Source of the DNA: Lotus japonicus
Taxonomy: Eukaryota; Streptophyta; Magnoliopsida; Fabales; Fabaceae
Assembly (NCBI RefSeq): GCF_012489685.1
Contig: NC_080042.1
Span: 58,571,069-58,635,068 of the forward strand
Reading direction: 5' to 3'
Length of the DNA: 64,000 bases
Part shown: in pieces, positions 34,167-46,186 of the stretch
How positions within the stretch are numbered: the first letter of the stretch is position 1
Layout of the letters: every line of letters starts with the position of its first letter
Notes under the pieces: model-generated
Told to the model about the DNA's origin: nothing
Seen by the model: the letters and a program-made list of their open reading frames with translations, nothing else
Databases searched by the model: none
Program-made: the position numbers and the translations under genes

Positions 34167-35246
34167 TTAATTATTTCACATCACTCTTTCTTTTCTATAT
34201 CTTTATAAATTTTTTTATCATATCACATATTCTAAATTTTTTATTTCTTTTCTCTTCGTATTACACTCTTATCGTGAGTGAAATTTGAGTGAGTGGAGTA
34301 TTATTTATGTTTCTTTGGTACATATGATTCTCAAGTGATTAGAACAATTATTCCACAAATTTAAGCTATTATGTAATGAATAATTTTATATTATAATAAC
34401 ACATTGTCTTAGTTAGGTTTGAAGTATAGACAATGTACATATCTATCTACCTTGTTCTGATATTTAGCTTCCTTTTAGAAAGAATTGGATGTGACAAGCC
34501 GACAAAGATCAAACCCTGAACGACTTAGTTATAGGGGTTCTAATATCATGCCATAAACTGATTATCCTTAAAAATAAGAACACATAGATAGTTCAATTCT
34601 AACAGGCTACAATGTACATGATCAATTATCATAGTTTTTCTAAATTTTATTTTATTTTCTAGAAAAATTGAGGATTACAAGGATTGAACTCTGTAAAGAT
34701 CGTGAACCTTTTATTCCTATCAAGACATGTTTGTTGTAGACTTTTTTTCTTTTCGATAAGTCATATAAATATATTGAAGTAAAGTACAATGGATACTTTA
34801 ACCCAATACAAGTAGGTAAAAAAGGGAAAAAAGAAAAATGAATGTAGTAACTATTACAAGGCACCATCAAACATCAAAGATCCACATATTATTAGGATAA
34901 CCTACCACCACCTCCTTAGAGACGAATTAAAAAAATCAAGTCTCGTTTTTTTTTTATAAGCCATATAAATATGTCTGTTGTAGATATATTACATTAAATA
35001 ATGAGTATGATTTTGTTTGTACAGGTTGGACCAGGCTGGTTTGACTTTGAATGCCGGGATAGTTGACTAGGAAACCCTAATAAATTCAAACTTACGTGCC
35101 CTCATCAACTCCGTAGGCGTGGAGCAAAGGTTTAGACTTTAGTATGTGGATGACTTTCAGAAGGAAAAGTGGGTCCATATGTGTTTGGTTTGGAAGGAAA
35201 ACTGCATGAAGGGAAAAGTAATGATGGTTGCCTTACCCACTTACCC
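34167..35246. other. Intergenic, no gene seen
   Basis: AT-rich. Two T-runs followed by AAG/TCATATAAATAT (34740-34775 and 34950-34972) look like ends of an antisense retroposed fragment, but no duplication or coding remnant could be fixed. Confidence 0.45.
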
Positions 35247-35255
35247 CTCGCCATT

Positions 35256-35996
35256 GGGATTTGAGTTTGTCACCTTAGGTATTAGGCTTGACACCTACCT
35301 TTGAATACAAAACTTTAAATCTTGTATTAAAATGAACTTGAAAAGACTCTATCTTTACATATTAAATACGGAATTTTAAATATGGAACTTTAAATTCCGT
35401 ATTGAATAAGTGGGGTGTCAAACCTCATACCTAAGGTGTAGGGATGTCAAAATTATCCACACACGTGGATACCCACGAATAAAAACCCGCTATGGGTAAA
35501 ATTACTCACGCGCATGGGTATCCACAGATTTATTTAATGGATATTTCCACTATCCATTTATTAATGGGGTGGGTACGGATATTGATGTATCCATACCCAT
35601 AGATACTCACCCGATATATAAAATACTAAAATATTTTTTATATGTATATACATAGTTAATTGGTAATGGTAAAAAGAAGCCCTTAGACAAAAAAAAGGGT
35701 AGAAAAAAAGTATTTTAACACATTGATTGACTGTAAAGTCCAATGTTAAATTTTATATTTAATATAATTTTTTTTGAACAAATATATGTGAATTCAATTA
35801 TGTTCCTGGGTGTCAGGTGCCCATGGATATCCACGGATATTTTATAATCCGGGTAAAACCCACTTAATGGATATCCATGTGGGTATAGAGTGGGTATGGA
35901 TATAAAGTTTTACATGTGGAACAGGTGGTGGGTATATACTATCTATGTCCACCTGTAACCATTTACATCCCTACTAAGGTGGCAAACCCAAATCCC
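35256..35996. mobile_element. Mutator-like MITE with a nested hAT MITE
   Basis: Left end GGGATTTGAGTTTGTCACCT and right end (other strand) GGGATTTGGGTTTGCCACCT. 9-bp duplication CTCGCCATT / CTCACCATT (35247-35255, 35997-36005; one difference). It shares ends and the inner ATACGGAATTTTAAAT-type block with the element at 62803. The nested element at 35439-35973 accounts for most of its length. Confidence 0.82.
35439..35973. mobile_element. hAT-type MITE nested in the Mutator-like MITE
   Basis: 535 bp with ends TAGGGATGTCAAAATTA and (other strand) TAGGGATGTAAATGGTTA and a perfect 8-bp duplication CTAAGGTG (35431-35438, 35974-35981). Internally rich in inverted GGGTA/TATCCAC words (for example ATACCCACGAATAAAAACCC against GGGTATCCACAG), able to fold on itself. 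No coding capacity. Confidence 0.88.
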
Positions 35997-36561
35997 CTCA
36001 CCATTGTTGCACGGAAAAGTCTAGTAGGGATAGGAAAATGGTGAAGAGTCTTATATTATGTCCATTTATAATTTTTCATTGTATATCCTTAAAAAAAAAT
36101 TCATTTGAATTCCGCCAAATAAGTAAATATGTTTTTATTTTAATTAAAATTAAAAATGAATGTAACTCTCTCTCCTACGTGGCAAACATTGATTGGATGT
36201 CAGTGTAAAATAGTTTTACACTAATAATGCATATCCATTTGGACTGGGCGAGACCCCCGGGTCCCTCGCCCAGGGGCACTGGCTTAAGGCGGGAATTACA
36301 TTAGGGACTTGGGCCCTTGTCCCGAAGGCCCAACTGGCCCATTAGGATGATTTAGAGGCGCTTGGCCCAACTCCCCCAACTATAAATAGGGGAGGGATAC
36401 CAATTGTAAAGGACTCTTGGCTCATTTGTGCAATAACAAGCTTGAAATTCAGTTACTTTCTCTCTCTAAGCGGTTACACTCTCACTTCTCTCTAGAAATC
36501 TCGCATCACGTTCCTTGCATCTTAGGTACTATACCTCATTTCAATGTTCATGATGGAACAT

Positions 36562-36581
36562 TTGGCGCCGTCTGTGGGGAT
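36562..36581 (+). other. Primer binding site of the LTR element
   Basis: TTGGCGCCGTCTGTGGGGA directly follows the 5' LTR. TGGCGCC starts of this kind are common primer sites in plant Ty3 elements. I did not match it to a specific tRNA. Confidence 0.6.
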
Positions 36582-36589
36582 CGTACAAC

Positions 36590-37885
36590 ATGATAATTGG
36601 CAGGAACACCTTGAACCGGCTGTGCGCTGTGATTTCGACGGCACACTTGGCGGTTAAATATCCTTTGCCGAATGGACAAATTGGGAGAGTGGCTGTGGAC
36701 CAAAAAAAGGCGAGGGAGTGCTACTGCAACGCGGTAGACCGGTACGGGAAAAGGAACGCCTCGGTGGGACACTGATGTAACGAGGTCGATGCGCCGGAAG
36801 AGAACCTAGACACAAGGGGCGAGGGGCGAGTCAACAGGCCCACGCCGATCGAGGAGACCAAGGAGCTGAAATTTGGCGAGAAGACACTCAAGATAGGGAC
36901 TCGACTGATTGAGGCTCAGGAACAAAGATTATCAAAGCTATTGGGCGAGAACTTGGATCTCTTTGCTTGGAGTCACAAGGACATGCCAGGAATAGACCCA
37001 AACTTCATTTGCCTGGCACTAAATCCTGGAATTGAACCAGTGACTCAGACACGCCGGCAAATGGGCGATGAAAAGGAGAAGGCAATCCACCAAGAGGTGA
37101 ACAAATTACTGGCGGCAGATTTCATCCGAGAAATTAAGTATCCTACTTGGATGACGAATGTAGTAATGGTAAAGAAGGCGAACGGAAAATGGCGGATGTG
37201 TGTCGACTACACAGACCTGAATAAGGCGTGTCCGAAAAATTCTTACCCATTACCGAGCATAGACAAGCTAGTGGATGGAGCGTCGGGAAATGAGCTGATG
37301 AGTCTGATTGATGCCTATTCAGGATATCACCAAATCAAGATGCACCCGTCGGATGAAGACAAAACGGCCTTCATGACCGCTAGGGTAAACTACTGTTATC
37401 AAACTATGCCCTTTGGGCTGAAGAATGCGGGGGCGACGTATCAGCGGTTGATGGACAGGGTATTTGAAGGCCAAGTGGGGAGGAACATGGAAGTATATGT
37501 CGATGATATGATCGTGAAATCAGTTTTAGGATCAAGCCATCATGAGGATTTGACGAAAGCTTTTGCTAGGCTCCGAAAGCATAATATGAGGCTCAATCCG
37601 GAGAAGTGTTCTTTTGGTATACAAGGCGGGAAGTTTTTAGGCTTCATGATTACGACTAGAGGGATTGAGATCAATCTAGATAAGTGTAAAGCAATCCAAG
37701 AAATGAAAAGCCCCGGCAGTGTAAAAGAAGTACAACACCTGATAGGACGGATTGCAGCCCTGTCCAGGTTTCTCCCTCATTCAGGCGACAAGTCAGCCCC
37801 ATTCTTCAAGTGCCTAAAGAAGAATGCGGCGTTTGAGTGGAATTCAGAATGCGAAGAAGCCTTTAAGAGCCGGATCAAGGGAGTC
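36590..37885 (+). pseudogene. Tat-type pol remnant: protease tail and reverse transcriptase
   Basis: One frame with a single stop (TGA 36773-36775). MIIGRNTLNRLCAVISTAHL is the segment after the protease active site in plant Ty3 polyproteins; the protease active-site part is absent. From about 36930 follow the reverse transcriptase motifs: YPTWMTNVVMVKKANGKWRM, CVDYTDLNKACPKNSYPLP, DAYSGYHQIKM, MPFGLKNAGATYQ and the catalytic YVDD (37497-37508). Similarity stops near ECEEAF (about 37865). The RNase H domain that should follow is deleted and the frame then runs into integrase sequence out of phase. Confidence 0.9.
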
Positions 37886-38417
37886 GGCGAACAAGGTAAT
37901 TTTACGGGGATTGAAGCGCCGGCTCTCGGAGGCAAAGGGAGCCTGGTTGGATGAACTCCCAGTTGTAATCTGGTCCTACAATACAACGCAGCACTCAACC
38001 ACTGAGGAAACTCCATTCAGGATGGCCTACGAGGCGGACACCATGTTGCCCGTAGAAATAGACAACAGCTCGTGGCGGACAACGCCGCGTTTTGAGGGCG
38101 AGAACTCTGCCAACATGGCGGTAGAGTTAGATTTGTTGTCAGAAACACACGATGAGGCTCGCATCAGAGAGGCAGTAATGAAACAGCGAGCTGCGGCAAA
38201 GTATGACTCAAAGGTGCGACCGAGGGCAATGCAGGAGGGGGACCTGGTGCTAAAGAAGCGAACCCAGAACACTGGGAATAAGCTGAGTCCAATCTGTGAA
38301 GGCCCCTACAGAATTTTGAAGGCCTTAGGGAAGGGAGCTTATCACCTAAAAAGCTTGGACGGAAGGAGAGTGCCCCGTTCCTGGAACGCGGCGAGCCTAA
38401 AATACTATTATAGCTAA
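37886..38417 (+). pseudogene. Integrase C-terminal remnant fused out of frame
   Basis: In another frame the sequence is the end of a plant Ty3 integrase: ANKVILRGLKRRLSEAKG, LPVVIWSYNTTQHSTTEETP, GDLVLKKRTQNTG and a chromodomain-less end SWNAASLKYYY, stop at 38415-38417. The zinc finger and DDE core that should come before are missing. The junction near 37865-37886 marks the deletion. Confidence 0.88.
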
Positions 38418-38493
38418 GGGACTGACAAGGAGTTGGTTTCGACACGAGGACGATCAGCCAAGCGCGCCTCGTAAAGATTGGAGGTGTAAAGAT

Positions 38494-38619
38494 AAAGATA
38501 CATTCTTGTTCTCTCTTTCGAGAGTCTGTTGGCCAATGCGCCTGAATGGTAAAAACAAAGACACGTTCTTGTTCTCCATCTCGGGAGTTTGTTGACTATC
38601 ACGTCTGATTGAAAATACA
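38494..38619. repeat. Two-copy 63-bp tandem repeat in the LTR element
   Basis: Units 38494-38556 and 38557-38619 share AAAGA.AC.TTCTTGTTCTC and a GAGT.TGTTG block. It lies just downstream of the integrase stop. Confidence 0.75.
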
Positions 38620-39210
38620 AAAATTGTATCCAGCAATTTCAATCGCACTGAATTGTGGCGAGAGCTAGGTGGGAAAAATTCCCTGAAGGTGGCGATCTCA
38701 ACACGACCTTGATGTCTGGGGATCGCTCCGGAAAAGTCGACGCAGCTCGCCGTCACTCGTCGGCGATGTGTGCAGATAAGCTTCTTATCCCAAAATCCCC
38801 CCAAAATATGGGCGCGCGAACATAACTGGGCATAAGTCTGGGTAAACCTATATGGCCATTGGGTCCCTAGCAATAATAAGTCTTCGCCGAGGCAAAACCG
38901 GCGAGGCCACACATGCTCTTACGGGAAATATTGGTGTGACGAAAGCCTCAATTCAAAAATTAAGCAGAAGTCCCAGTTAAACAAAGCACACCATCAATGT
39001 CGTCGGACGTAATTCAGAAAAAGGGAAACTATGGGGGGCGGTGAGAGAAAAGAAAAACTCCGAAAAAGAACTAAAACAAACATAAAACGTAAAGAAATAA
39101 AGCTGAATTGATTAAACTTGAAAGTAAAGTACAGACAAAAAGTTTAAATCAAATTAAAAGTACAAGGCGTTACAATAACTTCAAACAAGTTAACCTTGTA
39201 TTTTACTCTC

Positions 39211-41316
39211 TTATTCCACAGCGTCTCCAAGGTCAACGAGAGCAACTTCCGGCGGATCTTCCCGACCCACCAGTCCGGTGGGTGTGACCTTCTTAAAAAC
39301 TCCCAGGGGTTCAAGGTCGACATTCGGATGGAGGTGCTTGACCTGAGCTTTGCAAATTAGGAAGTCGCGGATACGTTCGTTGGCTGTCGCGAAAGCAGCT
39401 TCTCTCCTTATCTGTTCTTCCAGGGCGATGGCTTGGGCATCCATCGCCAAAAGTTTGCATTTCGATTCCAAATCTGACCGGGCCTCAGCAAGTAGCTCAC
39501 CTTTGGCAGCCAGCCTCTCGCGCAGATCGGCAATCTCCTTATCTTTGGCAGCAAGGTTTTCTTCCTGGGAAGCAATGGCGGTCTCCTTGCCACTAAGGTC
39601 CTTGCGGAGTCCCTCGACCTGGTTCTCAACCTGCTTCTCTTTCTCGTCCGTCGTAGCCTTTGCAATCGTTGCTTCCGCCAGCTTTTTCTGCATCTTCTTT
39701 GTCCTGTCTACCTCAGTGGCTAGCTGGGCCGACAACTTGGAACAGGTCTCGTTGGCTTGAAGGTTGATGGAATGCAGCTTTTCCACCTCTTGACGGAGCC
39801 CCGCAATACTAGTAAGGGGCCGAGCCTGCCAAGCCACCTGGGCGAACAGACAGCCGGCGCGAAGAAGACTTGACACAGCTTCTTGAGCAACCTCTTGCGG
39901 GTTTTGGCTGGGTACTTCCCTCAATTTCTCAAGATAGGGATGAGAGAGTAAGAAGGAGAAGGGATCGGCGGAAGAGCTGCTAGAGAGGTCCTTTGGGTGG
40001 TCTGAGGGAAGCCTCTCTTCCTCGCCGCCAACCCTAGGAGAGTTAGGGGAAGGTGAATCGTGAGCAGTCTGGACAGGCGGAGGAGACAGCGGGCGACCAG
40101 GGGGCGGAGGCTGCTGACCCGCCGTTGAGTCTAAGGGGCGGGAAGTATTCACAGTAGGGGAATTATCCGCCTCACCATGATGATCGGGCACCAGGGAGTT
40201 ACGTGCGCTTTCCGGAGCAGCCGGGGCGGACGCGATGGATCCCTCGCCCGTAGCAGTCGAAGAACCTGTCTCGCCCAGCTTCTTTTTCTTGGGAGAGCCC
40301 TCGCTTCTCGGCGAGCTCTGTCTTTTCTCTCCAAGTTGGGCTGGAGAGGGTGCCTTGACGTTTTCGGGAAGGAATGCTTCCAGCAGTTCGGAAGTAGAAA
40401 ACTTCATGTTCCTTGAGAAGCAAAGGAAAAGTCATCAGAAACGAAGAAATTAAGATAAAGGTGTGAAGAAGGCGGTAAAGGGAAAACCTAATTGAGGAAA
40501 CAGTTTGGATCCGGGAGAAACAGCGAGTAGGTCAGTGCAACTAAAAAGAGGAAGTTGGGATAAGACACCAATGGCGAAACTCTCTCTAGAAGAAGAACGT
40601 GTCTTGAGAGAATTGAATATGGTTTTGGGACATTGTGTCAAGTAAAGAGGGAAAATGTCTTTCCCATCCTTCTGTGTAAATGATGAGGGGTAGGCAGGGT
40701 GGACGATGACCCTGAAGTACCGGCGAGCCAGGCAGGATTCGGAGCCAACTGGGTAAGGGGCAAATCGTTCGCGGCCCGGCCGGGGTACCAGGATGACCCA
40801 GCCATGGGTCTCTAGAGATTGGGGATCCGCTCTGAAGAAAAAAGAAAAGAGGGCAGGGGAAGGAACCACATCAACGCTGCAGCAGAGAATTTCGAAACAC
40901 TTCAGATAAGCCTAGGAGCAAGGGTGAAGTTGACAAGGAGAAACGTTAATGTCACATAGCACTTGGGTGAGAAAGAGAGAAAAGAGAAGTTTTACATAAA
41001 GATCAAGAAACAAGTATTCATATACAAAGAAGAAGTGGGAATATTTGGGGTCATTAAACACACGGTGTTGCCAGGGGCGATCATGCTTTTGACAGCCGGT
41101 GGTACGAAGGAGGCCCTCTAATAATGGAGAACTGCAAAGCCCCCCAACCCTATGGGCAAGGTCTGAAAGGAATTCACTAGTAGAGAGCTCTGATGGTTGG
41201 TCAAGAACTCCCTGATCAGGAGCCTCGGAGATGGGGGAAGGAAGAGTGGCAAAGGTTGCCAAGCGATGGGCTTTGATCTCCTCTACGGAGGAACGAGCCC
41301 AGCCAGAAGGCATCAT
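39211..41316 (-). CDS. Antisense gene of the Tat-type element (transposon-associated coiled-coil protein)
   Basis: Three parts on the minus strand. Exon 1 is 41316-40996 (ATG within MMPSGWARSSVEEIKAHR). An 84-bp intron (40995-40912, GTAAAAC to CTCCTAG) joins in frame to exon 2 from 40911, a segment with FEILCC, VVPSPALFSFFFR and HGWVILVPR that resembles the 'putative gypsy-type transposon' domain family. A second intron boundary around 40490-40412 is unclear. The last part (to 39211) encodes a KKKK basic patch, a Pro/Ser-rich spacer and about 150 residues of coiled coil (repeats of Lys/Glu/Ala heptads). Tat-lineage elements often carry such an antisense gene; its role is unknown. Confidence 0.65.
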
Positions 41317-42344
41317 AAAAACAAAAGGAGAAATAGAGGATAAGAACCTAACCAGAAAAAGACTGAGAGAGGAGGAGCAAGAGGAGCCGGAGCGTGTGAG
41401 AACCAAGAATGAATATGGGAACAGTTGATGGGAAAAGGCAAAAAATGGAAGGGGAGAGAATTTAAAGACCAGGGAGAGTAGCGGTTGGGGAATCGTGCCC
41501 TGACGTAGCAGGGTAAAATGATTACTTAAGGGAATGCGGCATGAGTTTCGGGAAAAAGAAAATAATGCATTAAACGAAGGGTTACAACAGTTAAAGCTTA
41601 CTGGTTTGAATTCAAATCGTCAGACTCTACGGTGATTCGAAGGGACGTCCCAGAGATAGTGGTTGAGGTTCTTTGGATTCGCTGACTCTTGTATCACCTC
41701 AGGGCGCAACACGTGGCGCAGGCTCGGCACATATCAAAAAGTTACGGTTCAAGGCACGTGCGCGACTACGGTGGGGCGAGCAAATCCAGCCTCATCGCCG
41801 CAAGCTCGCTTATGGACTCAAGTCGCCGGGGGAGCGTGACGAGGCACTCAGAATTTTAATTTTTAAAGCTATAAAATTACCAAGCCATGTTGGCAATTGT
41901 TCTTTATTCCCGCGCCTTATGTTTGGCATTAGCTAGCTTCTTACGCCCATCGCCTTATCTCTTTTGTTTAAAGACACACTTAGCTCTTATTCTTCGAGCT
42001 CGGTGTCTTGTGGACTTGTGGACTGGGCGAGACCCCCGGGTCCCTCGTCCAGGGGCGCTGGCTTAAGGCGGGAATTACATTAGGGACTTGGGCCATTGTC
42101 TCGAAGGCCCAACTGGCCCATTAGGATGATTTAGAGGCGCTAGGCTCAACTCCCCCAACTATAAATAGGGGAGGGATACCAATTGTAAAGGACTCTTGGC
42201 TCATTTGTGCAATAACAAGCTTGAAATTCAGTTACTTTCTCTCTCTAAGCGGTTACACTCTCACTTCTCTCTAAAAATCTTGCATCACGTTTCTTGCATC
42301 GTAGGTACTATATCTCATCTCAATGTTCATGATGGAACACCATT

Positions 42345-43570
42345 AAACTCGTATTTGTAACATTTTAAAAATAAAACATCTAAATATATCAATTGACACA
42401 TATTTTTTCTAAAAAATTCAACCATTGCTACTCCAAGTCATGAATATTTTTTCCAAAAGTTTAACATTATAATAAAAATAAACAACAAAATAAATAAGAT
42501 ATATGTTTCCACAAATAAAATGTCTAATTGATAAAATTTAAGCAAAATAATTATATTCTAAAATAATATCTAATATTTTTTAAGAAATTAAATATTCAAA
42601 TTAATAATATTAGATCACTCTCACTTCACAAAAAACAAAAATCACTGTCACTTCCATTCTTGTCACTTTTCTATTCTTATTATTTTAGAAAGCAGAAGAA
42701 TGTATTAATCACAGCTTGGATAACAATCAAAGCTAAAAAGGAGTCCAAGCATGCTATAGTGATTAGCAACAACAAAAAGCTAATCACCAACAATGAGAGG
42801 CAGTTCCCAAAGACAAAAGCCCATAAAACTCCACAGTAAACTAGAATCCTACAATCAACCAAAAAGATAGGAACCCAGCAACCAACCTAAAAAACTAAAA
42901 GACCAAAAAGCTAAAGGCAGAAGTTCACGAAGGCCCAAAGACAAACCACCACACCAACACCAAAGGAAAATGTCACCGAATCCGATAAGAAACACCAAGC
43001 CAACAAACCACCACCCCTAGGGAGGTCTCCGCGCAATCCAAACAACTTAAAAATAATATCATTGTTTATTTACATTCTTTCATCTTATATTTTTCCCGCT
43101 TATACTCTTTCCACTCATTTCCACCTTTACATATAAATATAGGGATTTTAGGATTTTTATTTATTCTGTAATTTAAAATAAGAGTATAGAAGAAAAAAAA
43201 TTGTTTTTCAAAAAACAAAGCATTTAAATGAAATGTTTTATAACGTTAAAACTTTTTTTGAATTTTTTTAAAACAATTGAAAAATAGGAACCATTTTTAA
43301 AATAATTATTGAAAATAGGTTATGAAAAACAAGATTTTAATTTTCGGTTTTAAAAACTACAAACAAATAGGATTTTAGTACTTCACCATCGGTTCAGGTT
43401 TTTGTTATTGAATCTGGTCACCATCAATTCAGATATTGGATTTAGGGATTGAATATACGATGAATCCGAACTAATGTAATGGTATTGCAATTTTTTTAAC
43501 CATTCGGCCCAAAGGGCTCCAGCTCATTACATAATTTAAATTTACTCATTTATGTTTTACACCCTAACAC
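42345..43570. other. AT-rich intergenic stretch, no gene seen
   Basis: At 42680-43040 an A-rich segment (CACAGCTTGGATAACAATC and onward) looks like the antisense 3' end of a retroposed transcript, but no poly-T, duplication or coding match supports it. Confidence 0.4.
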
Positions 43571-43576
43571 ATTTAC

Positions 43577-44577
43577 CATGGGCGTATCTAGGGAGGGGCT
43601 GGCTGGGCAACGCCCTCCCCACCCCAAGAATTTTGAAATTGACATTGATTATTGATACTTTATTGTAGATTTTTGTGTGGTCCTCGTTCGACGCCCAAAG
43701 TTTTGTTGTTATTATAGAATTTAAGCCTGGTCACTCAATTATCATAAAGCTTCATTGTGTTTCCAAATAATTAATTGAAAATATGAAGTACTTAAAGATT
43801 GATTAATCTTATCATAATAAGATAAAAAGTTAATCAATTACATAAAAAATATTCTTGAGATTCATCTCTAATTTAGAATATGAAAAAGAGATAAGATAAA
43901 TAAAATGAGATAAAAACTTGTTCAAATCATAGATATAGAACATCATTATAAAATAAATGTATTTTACTCTGCAATTTATTTGCAACTATCTGAATTAAAT
44001 AGAATATTTATTGTAAAGGCATTGAAACTTCTTATACTTAGTTCAGCTTTAAATCCTAAAGAAAGTTAATGAGAAAATTTGTAAGCTTGTTAAGAAATTC
44101 TATGTAGATGATTTTTCGGAGATGGAAAAAAAGAATTTACCGTTTCAGTTAAGACATTATCACTTAGATGTTTTCCGAGATCTTAATTTAGGAAAAATGT
44201 TCTGTTACAAGAAATCAGTTGAAACTGTAAAAGCAACAACATTTCCACTTGTTGATAGATTAATAGTCTTGTTTTGACACTTTCTGCTTCAGCAGCATCT
44301 ACATAGCGATCTTATTTTGCAATGAAAGTTGTTAAGACTCGGTTTCGCAACAAGATTGAAGATGACCTTCTGAAGAATTTATTAGTTGAATATATTGAGA
44401 GATAAATTGTTGAAATAATCAATGTTAATACAATAATAGATAAATTTAGTACCATGAAAGAACAAAGAGTTGTATTTTTAAATATAAAAATAATTATTAT
44501 TTAAATATTATAATATTTAGTGACAGTTTTTTTTCTTTTATTTGAGCCTCCGCAACAAGAAAGTCCTAGATATGTCA
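43577..44577 (+). mobile_element. Decayed hAT element with transposase remnant
   Basis: Ends look like GGGCGTATCTAGG at the left and CCTAGATATG at the right, with a possible ATTTAC repeat (43571-43576, 44578-44583). Inside, frames interrupted by stops read RSYFAMKVVKTRFRNKIEDD, LLVEYIER and IIDKFSTMKEQR (44309-44470). This is the C-terminal dimerisation part of hAT transposases of the TTF-domain group. The N-terminal part is deleted or unreadable. Confidence 0.65.
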
Positions 44578-44583
44578 ATTTAC

Positions 44584-45680
44584 AAATTTACTCTTACCTT
44601 GTAGTCATCATTTAGGTTTATGTTTGAGATGTTGGTTTTAGTTTATTTATGTTAGATTATATGGATAATGTAATGTTTTATTCTTTTGGAGATGTTAAAT
44701 TATATGGATTTTTTATATTTTTTATAATTTTCACGTTTCTAGAATAAACTTCGCGCAAATTTCAAAATGAATTATTTTTTTCGAATGTTACAAACATTGT
44801 ATTTATACTTAAAAAGTATAAAGATGGTAAAACTTCTTTCTAAAGCCTTCCTTTAACCTCTGATCTTCAAAATCAGAAGAATTGTTCCTACAACTCTTTC
44901 ATTTCCTCGATTTATTTTTTCCTAGTATTTGAATTTAGCAAAATGCTTTCCATGGGGAAGAACTTCAAACCTCATCTTTTATCTGGTACATAATGCAACT
45001 GTAAAAATATAATCATACCTTATTTTATTCCGAATCCGACCGCTGAACCAATCCAATTGAGATCGGATTTGTTTGGTTCGAGTCCATAAGCAAATATCAT
45101 GATATCTAAACCAACTCAAACCGAATATATTTGATTGGTTTCAGACATTTAAGCACCTTAGATCCAAACTAATTCAGTCCGATTATACCCCTAAATTCGA
45201 CGAATTTTTGTTAACGAAAGCATTCATGGCATCATCCATTTACTGCCGGTTAAGACTGTCAATAATTTCTTCCTTTTATAGGCTACTGATGGGTCAGTAA
45301 GTTGTATGTAGCGCACCCTCGTCTACACTTTCACCGGTCGTCTTCTTCTTACTATCCTTTTATATGTTTTAGTTTTTTTTAATTACTTTCTAATTTTTGT
45401 TCATTGTTTTGTAGTATATTATTATGTGGGATTTTGATGAGATGTCTTTATAATGTCTCACACTTAGTGATTTATGTTGTTATATACAATATTACATATT
45501 GTGTAAGCGTGTATTATTATAAAAGTAGAAAATTAATATTTTTGAGATGTGTCATTATTTAAGTTAAGAATATTGTTAATATATGACATGTGTCCTGTAT
45601 AATTAGTAACTATATTCATATATGTATGAAAATTTTTGGTTAAGCGAAAGTGACTTCTTATGTTGAGAATGATATGTTAA
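44584..45680. other. AT-rich intergenic stretch, no gene seen
   Basis: No open frame or element end recognised between the hAT remnant and the 303-bp repeat. Confidence 0.5.
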
Positions 45681-45983
45681 TTTACAGAAATTTTTACATT
45701 ATGGAAATATGAAAAATTTGGATGATGCATTTCATGATGAATGAAAGTCAAGTGGAGCATGGGGCTTTTTGGTAGATTAAATTATTAAGATTTTTGTTTC
45801 CTGTAAATGTATTTGAACACATTTTGGAAAGTGTTTTCCTATTGCCATACATCTAAATAACTTTGAATAGAAAAATGAAGATTTAGGAAGTTTAAATATG
45901 AAATGGAGAGAGGAGTTGTGAGGAATTTTTTAAGTATTGTAAAAAATAAAATATTTATCAAAATATTATATTTTAAAAACTAT
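45681..45983. repeat. 303-bp direct repeat, left copy
   Basis: Starts TTTACAGAAATTTTTAC and ends TTTTAAAAACTAT. The same 303 bp occur at 48895-49197 with about one difference noticed (AAAAAATAAAAT here, AAAAGATAAAAT there). The copies flank the Helitron-like insert. The last part (about 45923-45983) is a copy of the left end of the Mutator-like element that begins at 49137. Confidence 0.95.
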
Positions 45984-46144
45984 AAATCAACGTCATTAAT
46001 GCATTAAATTTGTAATCATTAATCATAAAAAATAAATGAACGTAACGTTTGCTGAGTTACCTAAGTATCAATTTTATAATTAATTTAAATTTCGACTGAG
46101 TATTTAATGCGTAGTAAATTTCTCAAAATTGAATTCAATTAAAT
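45982..46144. repeat. 163-bp inverted repeat, left arm
   Basis: Inverted copy at 47485-47647, the same length and nearly identical by eye (ATAAATCAACGTCATTAATG against its complement). The right arm lies in a non-coding gap of the RPA-like gene, next to an older degenerate direct copy of its own sequence at about 47290-47402. Confidence 0.92.
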
Positions 46145-46145
46145 A

Positions 46146-46168
46146 CCTAAACCCTAAACCCTAAACTC
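46146..46168 (+). promoter_or_regulatory. Telo-box (AAACCCTAA) cluster before the RPA-like gene
   Basis: CCTAAACCCTAAACCCTAAA ends about 20 bp before the ATG at 46187. Telo-boxes are known in promoters of plant replication and ribosomal genes; a functional role here is inference. Confidence 0.55.
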
Positions 46169-46186
46169 TACAAAAGAAAACATATG

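Larger units (their letters stand above)
36240..42339 (+). mobile_element. Ty3-type LTR retrotransposon, Tat-like, internally deleted
   Basis: LTRs 36240-36560 and 42019-42339 (321 bp each, nearly identical), ends TGGACTGGG and GATGGAACA, perfect CCATT duplication (36235-36239, 42340-42344). The TATAAATAGGGGAG promoter-like motif is in both. TTGGCGCCGTCTGTGGGGA follows the 5' LTR as the primer site. Missing parts: gag and most of protease (the primer site runs straight into a protease C-terminal piece), and RNase H plus the integrase core. A long antisense gene lies between pol and the 3' LTR, as in Tat-lineage elements. No clear polypurine tract is seen before 42019. High LTR similarity suggests recent movement with help from other copies. 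Confidence 0.93.

Noticed and set aside
42680..43040. Antisense LINE 3' UTR
   Set aside because: Composition fits, but there is no poly-T, duplication or coding remnant.
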